Numbered from the stretch's first letter, positions 48,509 to 60,036 are shown. The stretch: DNA of 64,000 bases from Moellerella wisconsensis ATCC 35017 (GCF_001294465.1 NZ_LGAA01000019.1:52554-116553); one strand, 5' to 3'. Notes: generated from the sequence alone by a model not told the origin. Program-made: numbers and translations.

Positions 48509-49525
48509 TTAACTCACTTGCTGAATCAACCACGCTTCCAACTCGACTAATTGCGACCTGAGATCTGGCCATTGCTGATACATTTGCTGAGTTAATGCTC
48601 TCATTGTATCGACTTGATAATTTTGCCCGTGTAAATGTTCACTTAACCATTCAAGCGGTGACGGATCTAAACTATCAGTAAAAATTTGGCAATCACTAAT
48701 CACGCCCTTCTCAATATTAAAATGCAACTCAACCCCACCCCAAGTAAAACGGGTATCTGCTAATTGAGAAAATAGCGGTGTTTGTCCAAAATTCCATGCC
48801 CAGCTAGATTGTTTAGCAAAAGTCGCATTAAAATTAGGTAAGTCGGGCAGTTTTTCTGGCGATATATATTCAGGAGCGACGGTTTCACCATAAAAGGCAA
48901 AGAAACTATCAATTATTCCTTGGCAAACAGTTTGATGTGATATTTCAGGCATCAATTCAGCTAAATTAGCCACACGACTGCGTACAGAAGTTATTCCTTT
49001 CGCTTGCAACTTTTTGGGATCTGGATGCAAATAATTAGCCAAACGGCTCAAATCTGCATTAATCAATACAGTCCCATGATGAAAACCCCGATCAAGTGTT
49101 TCACGATAAGCCGAACCCGATATTTTTCTCGCGCCTTCGGTAGTATTTACTAATAAATCGTTTCTGCCTGAAATTTCAGCATCAATACCCACATTCGCTA
49201 AACCATCAACAATAATTCGGGTCGACACCGTTTTGTCATATTCAGGCTTACCGGCCATAAACGTGAAGCAAGTATTGCCTAAATCATGAAAAACTGCCCC
49301 ACCGCCGCTACTGCGACGAGCCAGCTTAATTCCATCTTGAGCCATTTTCTGGGTATTGCACTCTTTCCACGGATTTTGAGCTCGGCCAATAACTACGGTA
49401 TCCGCATTACGCCAGAGGAACATAACCCGCTGATCAGCCGGCATTTGGCGAAAAATACATTCTTCAACCGCTAAGTTGAACCAAGGATCATAGGATTCTG
49501 ATATTAATAAACGAAGGGATGACAT
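48509..49525 (-). CDS. lplA: Lipoate-protein ligase A
   Basis: Activates free lipoate with ATP and attaches it to E2 and H-protein lipoyl domains. The 338 residues equal E. coli LplA. The N-terminal catalytic domain has [20 protein letters not shown] near residues 70-89 and the active-site segment KISGSAYRE near residues 133-141. The C-terminal accessory domain is present. In E. coli lplA is elsewhere on the chromosome; here it lies downstream of nlpC on the same strand. Confidence 0.94.
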   Translation of the reverse strand: MSSLRLLISESYDPWFNLAVEECIFRQMPADQRVMFLWRNADTVVIGRAQNPWKECNTQKMAQDGIKLARRSSGGGAVFHDLGNTCFTFMAGKPEYDKTVSTRIIVDGLANVGIDAEISGRNDLLVNTTEGARKISGSAYRETLDRGFHHGTVLINADLSRLANYLHPDPKKLQAKGITSVRSRVANLAELMPEISHQTVCQGIIDSFFAFYGETVAPEYISPEKLPDLPNFNATFAKQSSWAWNFGQTPLFSQLADTRFTWGGVELHFNIEKGVISDCQIFTDSLDPSPLEWLSEHLHGQNYQVDTMRALTQQMYQQWPDLRSQLVELEAWLIQQVS

Positions 49526-49625
49526 AAGCTATCTCATAACAATATGACTTTTTTATAAGATAGCATATCAAGGCTGTTTAGGGGATAGCCGTACCGCCAA
49601 GAGAACCGCATATTAGAGGCTGGAA

Positions 49626-50108
49626 TTAAATTCGTCGTGCTTGCCAAAAGACTTTGCGCCAATAGACATTATCCATCGATGAGCGGATCACTCCTTTGCT
49701 CGTCGAGGCGTGGATAAAGGTATTATCTGTATCATAAATACCAACATGTAATCCATTTTCACCTGAACCCGTTTTAAAGAATACTAAATCTCCAGGCATT
49801 AAATCATCTTTGCGGATTTGTGTGCCAAGTGAAGTTTGAGCAATCGTAGTTCGCGGTAATTGTATAGCAAAGCGATCGCTAAAAGTACGATACACAAAAC
49901 CAGAACAGTCAACACCACCTCGGTCTAATCCTCCATAACGATAAGGCGCACCGTACCATTGTTCTAACTGATCTTTCAATTGAGCAATAGTCATTATAGG
50001 GTCTGATAGTTGTGTTTTTAATGGCGGGGGCGAATGCTTCGGACCCGAACTACAACCGATTAATAATAAACTTAATAATAATGGCCAGTGGTGTATTGTT
50101 AGTCTCAT
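49626..50108 (-). CDS. nlpC: NlpC/P60-family lipoprotein NlpC
   Basis: Putative cell-wall endopeptidase anchored as a lipoprotein. The 160-residue precursor has a signal peptide with the lipobox LLIGC and Cys19 as lipidation site. The NlpC/P60 catalytic triad is recognisable: Cys68 in GGVDCSGFVYRTF, His121 in GLHVGIYD and His133 in FIHAS. In E. coli nlpC directly follows btuD; here the seven arn genes lie between them. It probably belongs to the same leftward transcription direction but is 130 bases from arnF. Confidence 0.93.
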   Translation of the reverse strand: MRLTIHHWPLLLSLLLIGCSSGPKHSPPPLKTQLSDPIMTIAQLKDQLEQWYGAPYRYGGLDRGGVDCSGFVYRTFSDRFAIQLPRTTIAQTSLGTQIRKDDLMPGDLVFFKTGSGENGLHVGIYDTDNTFIHASTSKGVIRSSMDNVYWRKVFWQARRI

Positions 50109-50237
50109 TAGGCGCCTATTTATCCGTATTGAATGTGATAACCGTCTTGCTAATCATTACCCAAAGTAGGGACAATAACCGCCCCAGTAATTAATACCCC
50201 AACCTCAAGTTTAGTGTCAACTAATCAATATAATGAG

Positions 50238-50648
50238 TTACTGTTTTGTCGCTGGCGATTTGTCTGGTTTCATCGGTTGGCTTATCAACCAAATACCAAA
50301 TAGAATAAAAATAATTCCTAACGTTTTTAAACCGCTGGCTGTCTCATTGAACCACGGTAAGAATACCGCTAGCAAATAAACAAAGACATAACTCAAACTA
50401 ATCAATGGATAAGCCTTATTGAGCGGTATATATCTTAATGCTAATAACCAACACAGCATAGAGAGTACATAAAAAATCAAGCCAATAAAAATACTTCCCA
50501 ATGCCATTTTATTGGCTACAAACCAATCAATTTGTAGCCAATGCCAACCTAACTCAAACGAAGGAAGCCCAACTACGCCTATTTTCAGGCAAAGTTGGGC
50601 AGCAGTCGCCAATAGCACACTGCCAATGCCCCAAAAATAGCCCTTCAT
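50238..50648 (-). CDS. arnF: L-Ara4N-phosphoundecaprenol flippase subunit ArnF
   Basis: Together with ArnE flips undecaprenyl-phosphate-L-Ara4N across the inner membrane. The 136-residue protein has four predicted membrane spans of the small EamA/DMT type, with LATAAQLCLKIGV at the start and LRYIPLNKAYPLISLSYVFV in the middle. It overlaps the arnE stop by four bases and is the last arn gene. Confidence 0.92.
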   Translation of the reverse strand: MKGYFWGIGSVLLATAAQLCLKIGVVGLPSFELGWHWLQIDWFVANKMALGSIFIGLIFYVLSMLCWLLALRYIPLNKAYPLISLSYVFVYLLAVFLPWFNETASGLKTLGIIFILFGIWLISQPMKPDKSPATKQ

Positions 50649-50992
50649 CCGTTAAGACTCATAAGTAAAATTCCGACCATAATCGCCAACACCCCTAACC
50701 AATGTTGTTTACCCGTTTTTTCATGATAAACACATTGGCCTATAAGGGTGACTAACACAAAATTAATACTAAGCATCGGATAAGCTAAACTTAACGGCAT
50801 AGTTTCTAGTAGTTTAAGCCAAAATAGCATACCAAAACCGAGCAATAACAGCGCCAGCACCAGCCATTTAATCGCCGATACTGACTTGTTAATACGCTCA
50901 CCCTGCCAACAAACTACAGCTTGTTTCTGGGCGATTTGCCCTGCGCAGGTCAGTAGACTCACCAACAACAGTAATAATAATTGTCCGATCAT
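50645..50992 (-). CDS. arnE: L-Ara4N-phosphoundecaprenol flippase subunit ArnE
   Basis: Partner of ArnF. The 115 residues form four membrane spans, with an N-terminal LLVSLLTCAGQIAQKQAV and LETMPLSLAYPMLSINFVLV near residues 63-82. Start and stop overlap arnT and arnF by four bases each, so the three are translationally coupled. Confidence 0.92.
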   Translation of the reverse strand: MIGQLLLLLLVSLLTCAGQIAQKQAVVCWQGERINKSVSAIKWLVLALLLLGFGMLFWLKLLETMPLSLAYPMLSINFVLVTLIGQCVYHEKTGKQHWLGVLAIMVGILLMSLNG

Positions 50993-52647
50993 TGTTGATG
51001 ATACACCGCAAGTGCCATACGAGAATTACTAAACACTTCATCAGCCGGTGGAATATCCGGTAACGGCTCCCGCTTACGCAGCAAGAATACCACTGTAACT
51101 TGCCCTTCTTTACGTGCTTTTGCTAACCACTGCGCAAAATTATCCGCTTTGATTAAACGATGTTGACTGTCAGGATATTCCAGTCCATAAGTTAACTCGC
51201 CACTGCTATTGTACAGATAAATTTGTGACCGTTTGGTTTCCCATGCTAATCCAGCCGCCAGCCCCACATTATTAGCCACGATATAACGGCTATCCATCAA
51301 AATATCATGATTCTGATGAATAAAATTCTGGGGCAGTTTAGAGTCAATTGTATTTTGTGGCAGCGCATTGCCAATACATAGGCTCACCGCTAATGAGCAT
51401 GCTGCTGCCCATAACCAATGCTTGGCATTTAAAACTAAGCTCAAATAACCAATAATACCCCAAATAGCAAAGGCCACTATCCCTAAAACTAATTTTGGCC
51501 ATTCATCTGGTTCAAAAATAGGATGCTTAACAAATAATCCCATAATAACTAACGCGATAACCGCTAATACCCCAATGCTAACATTGATTATGCCGTTAGC
51601 TTTCATTGGGTTCATGTTGCCATTACGTACGCAATCAACACCAAATTTAGCCATCATTAACGCCAGAGGTGCCATAAATGGCAGCATGTAGGTCGGCAAT
51701 TTACCTTTAGATATGCTAAAGAATATGAATGGGATCACTAACCAGCAAAAGAGGAAGAACATTTCAGGATGAGATCTACGCTCCCGCCAGCCTTTAGCTA
51801 GCGCCCCCGGCAACAATCCTAACCATGGGATAGCCCCTAATAAGATCACCGGAATATAGTACCAGAACGGGGAGGCATGCTGAGCATCATCCGCAGTAAA
51901 GCGTTTTACATGCTCAATCCAGAAAAAATAATTCCAATAGTCAGGCTGCTGTTTCGCCACCGCCAATGCCCACGGTAAACTAATTAATACCGCAGAAATA
52001 ATAGCCAGTGGACCAAATTTTACCATTTCAAGGAATCTTTTCTGGTATAAAGTCACCGGGATCATCGCAATAACCGGAATTGCCAGCGCTAAGAATCCCT
52101 TGGTCATAAAGGCCATACCGCAAGCTAAACCTAACATAATCCATGCCACTATTTTGCTACGCACACTGGAACTTTGCAGTGCCCATAAACAACAAAACAT
52201 ACTGGCGGTTATCCATAAGGAGAACATTGGATCGAGCACGCTATATGTACCGACAGCAAAAACTAAGAACATCGATACATAAATAAAACTGGCGACAAAG
52301 GCAATATGGCTATTACGCCACATCATTTTTGCCATTTGATAAATCAATAAGGCACTCACAAAAATACAAAATACTGAACCAAATCGAACCGCAAAGTTAT
52401 TTTCGCCAAACAGTAACTGGCTGATATTATTAATCCAGTATCCTGCGACTGGCTTTTCAAAATAACGTATATCCAGAAAATAAGGGACTATCCAGTCGCC
52501 ACTTTGTAGCATTTCACGACTAATTTCTGCATAGCGAGTTTCATCGGGTTGCCAAATAAGGCGACCATTAAGTGGTAGTAGGTAGGTCAAGGCAAAAAAC
52601 AGAGCCAACAGAAAGGCGCCTACTTTGCTAGCCCGCTTATTCAACAT
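50989..52647 (-). CDS. arnT: L-Ara4N transferase ArnT
   Basis: Integral membrane GT83 glycosyltransferase that moves 4-amino-4-deoxy-L-arabinose from undecaprenyl phosphate to lipid A on the periplasmic face, giving polymyxin resistance. The 552 residues have a dozen N-terminal spans and a periplasmic C-terminal domain. The first periplasmic loop carries WQPDETRYAEISREML near residues 32-47, with the Asp-Glu needed for catalysis in the family, followed by YFEKPVAGYW. The start is six bases from arnD. Downstream overlap with arnE suggests a single transcript. Confidence 0.95.
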   Translation of the reverse strand: MLNKRASKVGAFLLALFFALTYLLPLNGRLIWQPDETRYAEISREMLQSGDWIVPYFLDIRYFEKPVAGYWINNISQLLFGENNFAVRFGSVFCIFVSALLIYQMAKMMWRNSHIAFVASFIYVSMFLVFAVGTYSVLDPMFSLWITASMFCCLWALQSSSVRSKIVAWIMLGLACGMAFMTKGFLALAIPVIAMIPVTLYQKRFLEMVKFGPLAIISAVLISLPWALAVAKQQPDYWNYFFWIEHVKRFTADDAQHASPFWYYIPVILLGAIPWLGLLPGALAKGWRERRSHPEMFFLFCWLVIPFIFFSISKGKLPTYMLPFMAPLALMMAKFGVDCVRNGNMNPMKANGIINVSIGVLAVIALVIMGLFVKHPIFEPDEWPKLVLGIVAFAIWGIIGYLSLVLNAKHWLWAAACSLAVSLCIGNALPQNTIDSKLPQNFIHQNHDILMDSRYIVANNVGLAAGLAWETKRSQIYLYNSSGELTYGLEYPDSQHRLIKADNFAQWLAKARKEGQVTVVFLLRKREPLPDIPPADEVFSNSRMALAVYHQQ

Positions 52648-52653
52648 ATTTAT

Positions 52654-53547
52654 TTATCCCTTTTGCTGACAGCCCAGCCAACCTTCTCTTCCCGGAAAAG
52701 ATGAACGCACAACTTTACCGAGCGGAAGCGATTGAATATCATCAGGTAGTAACTCAGTGAGTTTACAGAATTGAATATTTTCTTGTTGTATTTTTTCAAG
52801 TAACGCATCAAATTGCGCCGCCTTTGACATCCCTTCGACTTCAGTATGGATGGTGTAAACCGGCACGCCCTGATCGTCTTTTATCGCTTGTAGGATGTAG
52901 TCATTAAAATCATTATCGCTGATAATAGTTCCAACCACTTCATCATAAGTTGGCAATGTCACAGGTATTTGTACCGTACCTATCGAACCATCAGTCAGGA
53001 TCGGGCGGAAAGGATACTGCCCTCTACAATCGCTATTATACTGAAAACCAAAGCCCTGCTTAACATCAAGTACTCGTTCATCAGCACGCCATCCTGCAAC
53101 CGCGGAGCACATAACTGGCTGCCCAATCGCTTGCTGCAGTGCATCAACACCCAGCTTAACTTGTTGGTTAAGTTGCTGTTCTGACCAACGTCCGACTTTC
53201 GCCTGCCATCCCTGATGATCCCACGCATGCAGACCGACTTCGTGGCCTTCATCCAAGGTTTGTTTCATCAGATAACCTAAATCTTTGGCGATTTTTTTAC
53301 CTGGCCACGCAGTGCCTGCCAGTAAAATATCCAGCCCGTACAGAGATGCAGCATTTGACCTTAGCATTTTCCATAAGAATTTAGGCCGTAAGAGGCGCCA
53401 TAAATGACGCCCCATATTATCCGGCCCAACACTGAAGAAAAAGCTGGCCTGAATGTCATGCTTTTTGAGTGCTTTAAGCAGTTGTGGAACCCCTTGTTTA
53501 GTACCTTGGTAGGTGTCCACATCAATTCTCAAGCCAACTTTTTTCAT
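52654..53547 (-). CDS. arnD: 4-deoxy-4-formamido-L-arabinose-phosphoundecaprenol deformylase ArnD
   Basis: Removes the formyl group from the undecaprenyl-linked sugar at the inner membrane. The 297 residues show a polysaccharide-deacetylase (NodB) fold: [13 protein letters not shown] at the start with the metal-site Asp pair, and [11 protein letters not shown] near residues 100-110 with the two metal histidines. The start overlaps the arnA stop by one base. Confidence 0.94.
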   Translation of the reverse strand: MKKVGLRIDVDTYQGTKQGVPQLLKALKKHDIQASFFFSVGPDNMGRHLWRLLRPKFLWKMLRSNAASLYGLDILLAGTAWPGKKIAKDLGYLMKQTLDEGHEVGLHAWDHQGWQAKVGRWSEQQLNQQVKLGVDALQQAIGQPVMCSAVAGWRADERVLDVKQGFGFQYNSDCRGQYPFRPILTDGSIGTVQIPVTLPTYDEVVGTIISDNDFNDYILQAIKDDQGVPVYTIHTEVEGMSKAAQFDALLEKIQQENIQFCKLTELLPDDIQSLPLGKVVRSSFPGREGWLGCQQKG

Positions 53548-55529
53548 CAGTTTTTACCTAACTCTTCTACCGCACCTTGCAAGAAGAAATCTAACGTTTC
53601 ATCGATAGTATCTTTCATGTCAATAGTAGGTACCCAATCCAATAGAATACGGGCGTTTTCTACGCTTGGTTTACGGTGTTCAACATCCTGATATCCTTTA
53701 CCATAGTAGCTGCTGCTTTCAATTTCACGGAAGCCAGCAAATGGAGGGAAATATTTGCGTGATGGATGTTTTTCAAAGCTTTCAAGCAGCATTTCTGCTA
53801 ATTGACGAATACTTGCTTCGTTAGTTGGGTTACCAATATTGATGATCTGGCCGTCACATTTGCCGTCTTTATTTTCGATAATACGGAACAATGCTTCGAT
53901 ACCATCTTTAATATCAGTGAAACAACGTTTTTGCTCACCACCGTCAACTAACTTGATAGGTGAACCTTCAACCAGATTCAAAATAAGCTGAGTAATAGCA
54001 CGAGAGCTACCGATACGCGCAGAATTCAAGCTATCTAAACGCGGTCCCATCCAGTTGAATGGACGGAATAAGGTAAATTTCAGGCCCTCTTTCTCGCCGT
54101 ATGCCCAGATAACTCGGTCAAGCAACTGTTTAGAAACAGAATAAATCCAACGTTGTTTATTGATTGGGCCAACAATCAGACGTGAGTTATCTTCATCAAA
54201 CTCTTTATCATCACACATGCCATAAACTTCTGACGTCGATGGGAAGATAATGCGTTTGTTATATTTAGCGCAATAGCGAACTACTTTTAAGTTTTCTTCA
54301 AAATCTAGCTCGAATACACGTAATGGATTACGGGTATATTCGATAGGCGTTGCAATTGCCACCAATGGCAGAATAACGTCACATTTTTTAATGTGGTATT
54401 CAATCCATTCGGTGTGAATACTGACATCACCTTCGATAAAGTGGAAATTAGGATCGCCAATAAAACGGTCAATTGCCGAAGAACTGATATCCATACCGTA
54501 GATTTCGTAGTTACCATCACGTAATAAACGTTCAGTTAAATGGTTACCAATGAAGCCATTGACGCCCAGAATTAAAACACGTTTACGGCGTTTGATAAGC
54601 GCGGTTGGTTTAGCGCCAACACGGACATCAGTGACGATCCCCATTTCTGTCGCTAAGCGATTACCCTGCATATATAAGCCAGATTCGCTTTGACCACTGA
54701 TAACTTCAATTATACCTTCAGCACAAACGATGCGTAGCGGGTTAGTAGAGATAACCGTCCCCGGACGTTTGTCGCTATTTTCAGCCAGAATACGTGCACG
54801 CCAGATAATCATCTTACGCTCACCGAGGTAAGTGAAGGCGCCTGGGTAGGGTTCAGTAACCGCGCGGATCAGGTCATAGACTTCTTTCGCAGAACGATTC
54901 CAGTCAATCAAGCCATCAGCCGCGGTACGACGACCGAAATACGTCGCTTCGCTCTCATTTTGAGCTATTGCTGTGTACGTCGCTTTTTCAATTTGTGGTA
55001 ACACACGCGTTAACAATGTTGCTGCCGCTTCACGCACTTTTGCATGCACAGTCAGTGAAGTATCTGTCTCGGTAATAGTCACTTTTTCTTGTGCGATGAT
55101 ATCACCAGCATCAGCTTTAGCGACCATTTTATGCAGCGTCACGCCTGTTTCTGTTTCGCCTTTCAATACCGCCCAGTTGATCGGTGCACGGCCGCGGTAT
55201 TTTGGTAATAAAGAACCGTGCAGATTAAATGCACCTTTTGGCGCTAATGCCAGCAGTTCTTCATTCAACATATCACGATAGTAGAAAGAGAAGATTACCT
55301 CAGGTTTCAGTTCACGGATACGCTCTACCCATAATGGGTGATTTACATCTTCTGGCGCATAAACCGGAAGTTCCATCTCCGCACTGACACGCGCGACAGA
55401 TGAATAAAAGTGATTCTCACTAGGATCATCGGTATGCGTAAAGACAGCTTGAATATCGAAACCCGCTTCTTTAAGCGCTTTCAGCCCAACACAGCCAATA
55501 TCATGATAGGCAAAAACAATAGCTTTCAT
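53547..55529 (-). CDS. arnA: Bifunctional ArnA: formyltransferase and UDP-GlcA decarboxylase
   Basis: Two-domain enzyme of 660 residues. The N-terminal formyltransferase domain (to about residue 300) formylates UDP-L-Ara4N; its catalytic Asn102, His104 and Asp140 are in register ([13 protein letters not shown] and KADAGDI). The C-terminal dehydrogenase domain begins at about residue 315 with the NAD-binding [13 protein letters not shown] and oxidatively decarboxylates UDP-glucuronate; SEVYG and YSVSKQ carry the short-chain-dehydrogenase Ser, Tyr and Lys. One-base overlaps on both sides tie it tightly to arnC and arnD. Confidence 0.97.
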   Translation of the reverse strand: MKAIVFAYHDIGCVGLKALKEAGFDIQAVFTHTDDPSENHFYSSVARVSAEMELPVYAPEDVNHPLWVERIRELKPEVIFSFYYRDMLNEELLALAPKGAFNLHGSLLPKYRGRAPINWAVLKGETETGVTLHKMVAKADAGDIIAQEKVTITETDTSLTVHAKVREAAATLLTRVLPQIEKATYTAIAQNESEATYFGRRTAADGLIDWNRSAKEVYDLIRAVTEPYPGAFTYLGERKMIIWRARILAENSDKRPGTVISTNPLRIVCAEGIIEVISGQSESGLYMQGNRLATEMGIVTDVRVGAKPTALIKRRKRVLILGVNGFIGNHLTERLLRDGNYEIYGMDISSSAIDRFIGDPNFHFIEGDVSIHTEWIEYHIKKCDVILPLVAIATPIEYTRNPLRVFELDFEENLKVVRYCAKYNKRIIFPSTSEVYGMCDDKEFDEDNSRLIVGPINKQRWIYSVSKQLLDRVIWAYGEKEGLKFTLFRPFNWMGPRLDSLNSARIGSSRAITQLILNLVEGSPIKLVDGGEQKRCFTDIKDGIEALFRIIENKDGKCDGQIINIGNPTNEASIRQLAEMLLESFEKHPSRKYFPPFAGFREIESSSYYGKGYQDVEHRKPSVENARILLDWVPTIDMKDTIDETLDFFLQGAVEELGKN

Positions 55530-56521
55530 TAGTTTTCTTCCTGATTTTTGTCGGCTTTAACATCTGTACCGACTACTTTTTGAATAAAATAACGGGGGCG
55601 TGCACGTACATCATTATAAATCCTACCGATATATTCACCGAGTAGGCCCATAGCAACAAACTGTGCGCCTATAAACATAAAGAGTATGGCGAATAATGTG
55701 AAGACCCCTTCCGCGGCCCACATTGCCCCAAAAATAAGACGCAGCACAATTAATAATACTGCTAAGAGGAAGCCAGAGACGGCAATCACACTGCCAACAA
55801 CGCTCAGCAAACGTAATGGCGCAGTAGTCAAACAGGTAAGCAGATCATACATCAAGTTGATCAGCTTCATAAAACTATACTTGGAATCGCCAAATTCACG
55901 TTCGGCATGCGCTACATCGATTTCGATAGTTCTGCGCGCAAAAGTATTGGCCAAAATAGGAATAAAGGTACTTCTTTCATGACATTGCAACATTGCCTGA
56001 ATAATATGGCGACGATAAGCACGCAGCATACAACCATAATCGCCCATTGAACGACCGGTTGCACGAGTGATCATTGAGTTGATCATTTTTGAAGCGGTTT
56101 TACGGAACCAAGAATCTTGACGATTCGCACGACGTGTACCAACAACATCGTAACCTTGCTCAGCAGTTTTCACTAAACGAGGGATCTCCTCAGGCGGATT
56201 CTGTAAATCAGCATCCAGCGTAATAACTAAATCACCATCAGCTTGATTAAAACCGGCCATAATCGCCGAATGCTGACCGTAGTTACGGTTTAAGATAATA
56301 GCAATAACATGATTATCTGGATTTTCAGCCGCTTCGGTTAATAATTTAGCGGAGCGATCACTGCTGCCATCATCCACTAAGATTAACTCATAAGTTTGAG
56401 ATAATTGCTTACACGCAGCAATAGTCCGTTCCAGCAAAATAGGTAGGCTCTGCTCTTCATTATAAACAGGAATAACGACTGAAACTTTTTTTATTTCTTC
56501 AAATTCATCTTTAAAAGACAC
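55529..56521 (-). CDS. arnC: Undecaprenyl-phosphate L-Ara4FN transferase ArnC
   Basis: Transfers formylated Ara4N from UDP to undecaprenyl phosphate on the cytoplasmic face. The 330 residues have a family 2 glycosyltransferase domain ([18 protein letters not shown], and a [10 protein letters not shown] metal-binding site near residues 98-107) and two C-terminal membrane spans of the DPMS-like type (near residues 235-300). Start and stop each overlap the neighbouring arn genes by one base. Confidence 0.96.
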   Translation of the reverse strand: MSFKDEFEEIKKVSVVIPVYNEEQSLPILLERTIAACKQLSQTYELILVDDGSSDRSAKLLTEAAENPDNHVIAIILNRNYGQHSAIMAGFNQADGDLVITLDADLQNPPEEIPRLVKTAEQGYDVVGTRRANRQDSWFRKTASKMINSMITRATGRSMGDYGCMLRAYRRHIIQAMLQCHERSTFIPILANTFARRTIEIDVAHAEREFGDSKYSFMKLINLMYDLLTCLTTAPLRLLSVVGSVIAVSGFLLAVLLIVLRLIFGAMWAAEGVFTLFAILFMFIGAQFVAMGLLGEYIGRIYNDVRARPRYFIQKVVGTDVKADKNQEEN

Positions 56522-57666
56522 TATTTCGACTCCAAAAGGATTTCATTTATTGCTTTAACAACGCGATCAACATCAGCATCTGTCATATCTGGGAACAATG
56601 GCAGCGAACATAATGTTGCTGAATTCCATTCAGAATGCGGTAATGACAGTTCAGGATAACGCTCACGATAATATTTTTGAGTATGAGCAGCACGGAAATG
56701 TAATCCGGTCCCAATATTTTTTTCTTTTAATTTTTCCATAAAGCTATCGCGATCAATACCGCAACGATCTTTATCTACTCGTACCATCAATAAATGATTG
56801 GCATGAATATGTGGATAATCAGGCACGCTTAATAATTGTAATGGCGAATCGTTCAATGCTTCGCGATAACGTGTAGCTAAAGCAGCACGACGAGCATTCA
56901 ATTGCTCGACTCGCGATAATTGCACTACGGCAATCGCGGCATGAATATCGGAAAGATTATATTTAAAGCCGGGCTCAACTACTTCTGCCTGCGGTTTTCT
57001 ACCTTGAACTTGACGATCAAACGCATCGACACCTAATCCATGAAATTTTAGACAGCGAACACGGGCTGCGAGTTCATCGTCATCAGTCGCCAATAATCCC
57101 CCTTCCGCACAAGTCACATTTTTTATTGCATGGAAAGAAAAAATAGCGGTGCCTGTTTGTCCAATCCAAACATCTTTATAACGAGTACCAACAGCATGAG
57201 CAGCATCTTCAATTAACGCCACACCTGCGTTCTTAGCGATAGCACGTAAAGCGTCAAGATCACATGGCGCCCCTGCATAGTGAACAGGAATAATCGCTTT
57301 GGTTTTGGCAGTAATGGCATTTTTAACTGCGTCTGGCTGTACCATCAATGTATCGCGATCGACATCAATCATGACCGGTTCAGCACCCAGCAACGTAATC
57401 ATGTTGATAGTTGATACCCAGGTTTGTGACGGAGTAATCACTTCATCGCCAGGGCCAATACCCAGCGCCATTAATGCAACGTGCATACCCGCAGTTGCAG
57501 AGGCTAATGCGATGGCATGTTTACAGCCGTAACGCTGACAAAAATCCTCTTCGAGCTGATGATTCTGCGGCCCTGTCGTAATCCACCCAGAACGCAACAC
57601 CTGTTCTACTGCGTTAACCTCTTCATCTCCAATTGCTGGACGAGAAAAAGGAAGAAAATTATTCAT
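56521..57666 (-). CDS. arnB: UDP-4-amino-4-deoxy-L-arabinose aminotransferase ArnB
   Basis: PLP-dependent aminotransferase making UDP-L-Ara4N with glutamate as donor. The ATG at 57666 gives 381 residues and the family start [16 protein letters not shown]; a longer frame adds 20 residues that read as leader. The DegT/DnrJ fold motifs are present: [10 protein letters not shown] near the start, [13 protein letters not shown] near 85-97 and [15 protein letters not shown] near 180-194 with the PLP lysine. It is the first gene of arnBCADTEF and must have its promoter in the 124 bases after btuD. I see no convincing PhoP or PmrA box there. Confidence 0.95.
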   Translation of the reverse strand: MNNFLPFSRPAIGDEEVNAVEQVLRSGWITTGPQNHQLEEDFCQRYGCKHAIALASATAGMHVALMALGIGPGDEVITPSQTWVSTINMITLLGAEPVMIDVDRDTLMVQPDAVKNAITAKTKAIIPVHYAGAPCDLDALRAIAKNAGVALIEDAAHAVGTRYKDVWIGQTGTAIFSFHAIKNVTCAEGGLLATDDDELAARVRCLKFHGLGVDAFDRQVQGRKPQAEVVEPGFKYNLSDIHAAIAVVQLSRVEQLNARRAALATRYREALNDSPLQLLSVPDYPHIHANHLLMVRVDKDRCGIDRDSFMEKLKEKNIGTGLHFRAAHTQKYYRERYPELSLPHSEWNSATLCSLPLFPDMTDADVDRVVKAINEILLESK

Positions 57667-57790
57667 ATCTATGCAGCCTAGTTTTGCCAAATGAAAAAAT
57701 ATTTTAGCTAATGCTAATTTAACCAAGCATCAACTGTTAATTTATTTTATGTATATGTGCTAAAAACCAGTGATTAAAACAACTTTTTGT

Positions 57791-58594
57791 TTAGCCGTCA
57801 AAATTAATTACCTGCCAAAACTGTTTAGTTGATTTTTCACTCAATTTTATCGGGGCACCAAATACGTCTGAAAGATTTTTTTCGGTCATAACATATTCAG
57901 GTTGACCCGATGCTAATAATTCACCTTGCCGCATTAACCATATTCGGCTGGCATGCTCATAAGAATGATTTAAATCATGCCCGCTCATTATAACGGTTCC
58001 TTCTCTCCGACAGAAATATTTAATCCATTTATCTAAATTAGCTTGATGAATAATGTCTAAATTATTCTTTGGCTCATCAAATAAAATAAAATGTCCTGCC
58101 AAAGAACCCGTCTTCCAGACCTGTAAAAAAGCAGCAATAATTTTCACCCGTTGCCACTCTCCTCCCGATAACTGTTCGACAGATTTAGATAATAATGGAT
58201 GTATTTGAAAATCATCACATAATAATTCCAACACCTTACTGTCTAAAGCCACAGTTGGATAACATAACGCTAAAAACTGAAATACTTTTAATGCGGGTAT
58301 TGATGTCGATTGCTGTAATAAATAACTGCGGATTACTGCCAATTCTGCTGCTGAATATTTAGCTAACTCATGACCACCGATAAAAATTTGACCTTGATAC
58401 GATAAATATCCACTAAGCGCTGAAATTAATGAACTTTTACCCGAACCATTCGCGCCGATTAAATGTATTTGTTCACCAGCGTATACCTGTTGAGAAATAT
58501 TTTTCAGACGCTGATCAATAAATAAATTAATAATCTCAATTAATATACTTGGCTGTTTTGTTGTTTTTATCGTAGGTGTAATAATTGGCTGCAT
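57791..58594 (-). CDS. btuD: Vitamin B12 ABC transporter ATPase BtuD
   Basis: ATPase of the cobalamin importer BtuC2D2F. The 267 residues carry Walker A GANGSGKSS near residues 47-55, the ABC signature LSGGEWQRVKI near 141-151 and Walker B FILFDEPKNNLD near 172-183. The N-terminal 15 residues are an unusual polar extension compared with E. coli BtuD, though no alternative start is evident. It follows btuC by 20 bases; the btuE gene that separates them in E. coli is absent. Confidence 0.92.
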   Translation of the reverse strand: MQPIITPTIKTTKQPSILIEIINLFIDQRLKNISQQVYAGEQIHLIGANGSGKSSLISALSGYLSYQGQIFIGGHELAKYSAAELAVIRSYLLQQSTSIPALKVFQFLALCYPTVALDSKVLELLCDDFQIHPLLSKSVEQLSGGEWQRVKIIAAFLQVWKTGSLAGHFILFDEPKNNLDIIHQANLDKWIKYFCRREGTVIMSGHDLNHSYEHASRIWLMRQGELLASGQPEYVMTEKNLSDVFGAPIKLSEKSTKQFWQVINFDG

Positions 58595-58614
58595 AATAGC
58601 TATCTAGCCTCATT

Positions 58615-59622
58615 TCAACGCCAGTGATTATTGCGTATTAATAAACCGATAAATAAAGGGACCCCCAAAGTCGCGGTAATTACGCCAATCGGAATTTCTG
58701 CATTAGATAATAATAATCGCGATAATATATCAGCTAGTAATAAACCTGCGGCACCCGCCAAGGCACAAGCTGGTAATAACATCCGATTATCAGTTAATCC
58801 CGCTAAACGTAACAAATGTGGTACTACTAAGCCAACAAAACTAATCGCTCCGGCAATCGCCACGCTGAGACCAATTAAAATTCCACTCATCACAATCAAA
58901 ATTAAACGCCAATAATATGATGAAACACCCAATTGATAAGCTTGGATATCCCCTAATGAAAGATAATTTAATACTCGGCCCTGTAATATTAACCCCAATA
59001 AACAGGGGATACTGGCTATCAACATCCAACTCTGTCGCCAATCAACGCCACTAAAACTGCCCATCATCCAATATAATAATTGACGTAAATCTAAGCTGCT
59101 ACTGAGATACACCATCCATGTCATGATGGCGCCACAAATTACACCTAGCGCCACTCCAACCAATAAAAGACTGGTGTTACTAAAATGCTTTCGACGGGCA
59201 AAAAATAATAAAATAAAAGTTAATAGCAGTGCTCCTGCTATCGCCCCAAGGCTCAATAACCAATAAGGAGCTATCCCGTGATAAAGTAAAACAATGAATA
59301 CTACCGCAACCCCCGCCCCATTACTGATGCCTAGTAATCCCGGTTCAGCTAACGGATTTTCAAACAGCGCCTGCATAACTGCGCCGGTAACTGCTAACCC
59401 AGCACCAACCACTATCACCGCTAACACACGTGGCAAGCGAATATTCCAAACAAATAACTGTGCCGCATCACTGCTCCACGACGTCGGCCACAGCCAAATT
59501 TCGCCAGCACTTAATGCAAACAACATAATAACCAATAAAAAACCGACCAAAAGCAGAATAAAGCGGCTATCTGCTCGTTTTTGGCGCTGATTAAACTGTT
59601 GAATAAGATTTGTCGTTTGCAT
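58615..59622 (-). CDS. btuC: Vitamin B12 ABC transporter permease BtuC
   Basis: FecCD-family permease with about ten spans, 335 residues, forming the channel of the cobalamin importer. Signatures include [20 protein letters not shown] near residues 51-70, [18 protein letters not shown] near 74-91 and [19 protein letters not shown] near 262-280. The A-rich N-terminal extension resembles E. coli BtuC. It follows ihfA on the same strand, as in E. coli. Heme permease HmuU is a paralogue within this window. Confidence 0.94.
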   Translation of the reverse strand: MQTTNLIQQFNQRQKRADSRFILLLVGFLLVIMLFALSAGEIWLWPTSWSSDAAQLFVWNIRLPRVLAVIVVGAGLAVTGAVMQALFENPLAEPGLLGISNGAGVAVVFIVLLYHGIAPYWLLSLGAIAGALLLTFILLFFARRKHFSNTSLLLVGVALGVICGAIMTWMVYLSSSLDLRQLLYWMMGSFSGVDWRQSWMLIASIPCLLGLILQGRVLNYLSLGDIQAYQLGVSSYYWRLILIVMSGILIGLSVAIAGAISFVGLVVPHLLRLAGLTDNRMLLPACALAGAAGLLLADILSRLLLSNAEIPIGVITATLGVPLFIGLLIRNNHWR

Positions 59623-59693
59623 GGGAAATTAGATGAGTCATCAGTGATAATAAAGAATTGAATTCTACCGCGTATTAGCAAGCTGCGTAAAAT

Positions 59694-59717
59694 AAAAGAC
59701 CGCCTAGGCGGTCTTTT
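59694..59717 (-). terminator. Terminator downstream of ihfA
   Basis: AAAAGACCGCC-TA-GGCGGTCTTTT is a perfect 11-bp stem with a two-base loop and T-rich arms on both strands, between ihfA and btuC. Confidence 0.85.
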
Positions 59718-59735
59718 AACTGAACTCTAACTCAA

Positions 59736-60032
59736 TTATTCTTTTGGTGTTGCTTTTTCTACTCGGCTTTTTAATTTTTGGCCTGGGCGGAAAGTGACAA
59801 CACGGCGAGCTGTAATTGGAATATCTTCGCCTGTCTTTGGATTGCGTCCAGGACGTTGATTCTTATCCCGTAAATCAAAATTACCAAATCCAGATAATTT
59901 AACTTGTTCGCCATTTTCTAAAGAACTGCGAACTTCTTCGAAGAAATATTCTACGAGCTCTTTGGCATCGCGTTTGCTAACACCAAGTTTTTCAAACAGA
60001 TTTTCTGACATTTCAGCTTTAGTAAGCGCCAT
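59736..60032 (-). CDS. ihfA: Integration host factor alpha subunit
   Basis: Alpha subunit of the DNA-bending heterodimer IHF. The 98 residues start [20 protein letters not shown] and contain the minor-groove-binding arm with [20 protein letters not shown] near residues 64-83, including the intercalating proline. It starts 5 bases after the pheT stop and is probably expressed from both the pheST transcript and its own promoter, as in E. coli. Confidence 0.97.
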   Translation of the reverse strand: MALTKAEMSENLFEKLGVSKRDAKELVEYFFEEVRSSLENGEQVKLSGFGNFDLRDKNQRPGRNPKTGEDIPITARRVVTFRPGQKLKSRVEKATPKE

Positions 60033-60036
60033 AGGT

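Noticed and set aside
50012..50194. 60-codon rightward ORF at the start of nlpC
   Set aside because: Mostly antisense to the nlpC signal peptide; hydrophobic reading is a by-product of the opposite strand.
57667..57790. GGTTAAATTAGCATTA (minus strand) as a PhoP box for arnB
   Set aside because: The second half-site has three mismatches and the distance to a -10 is wrong.
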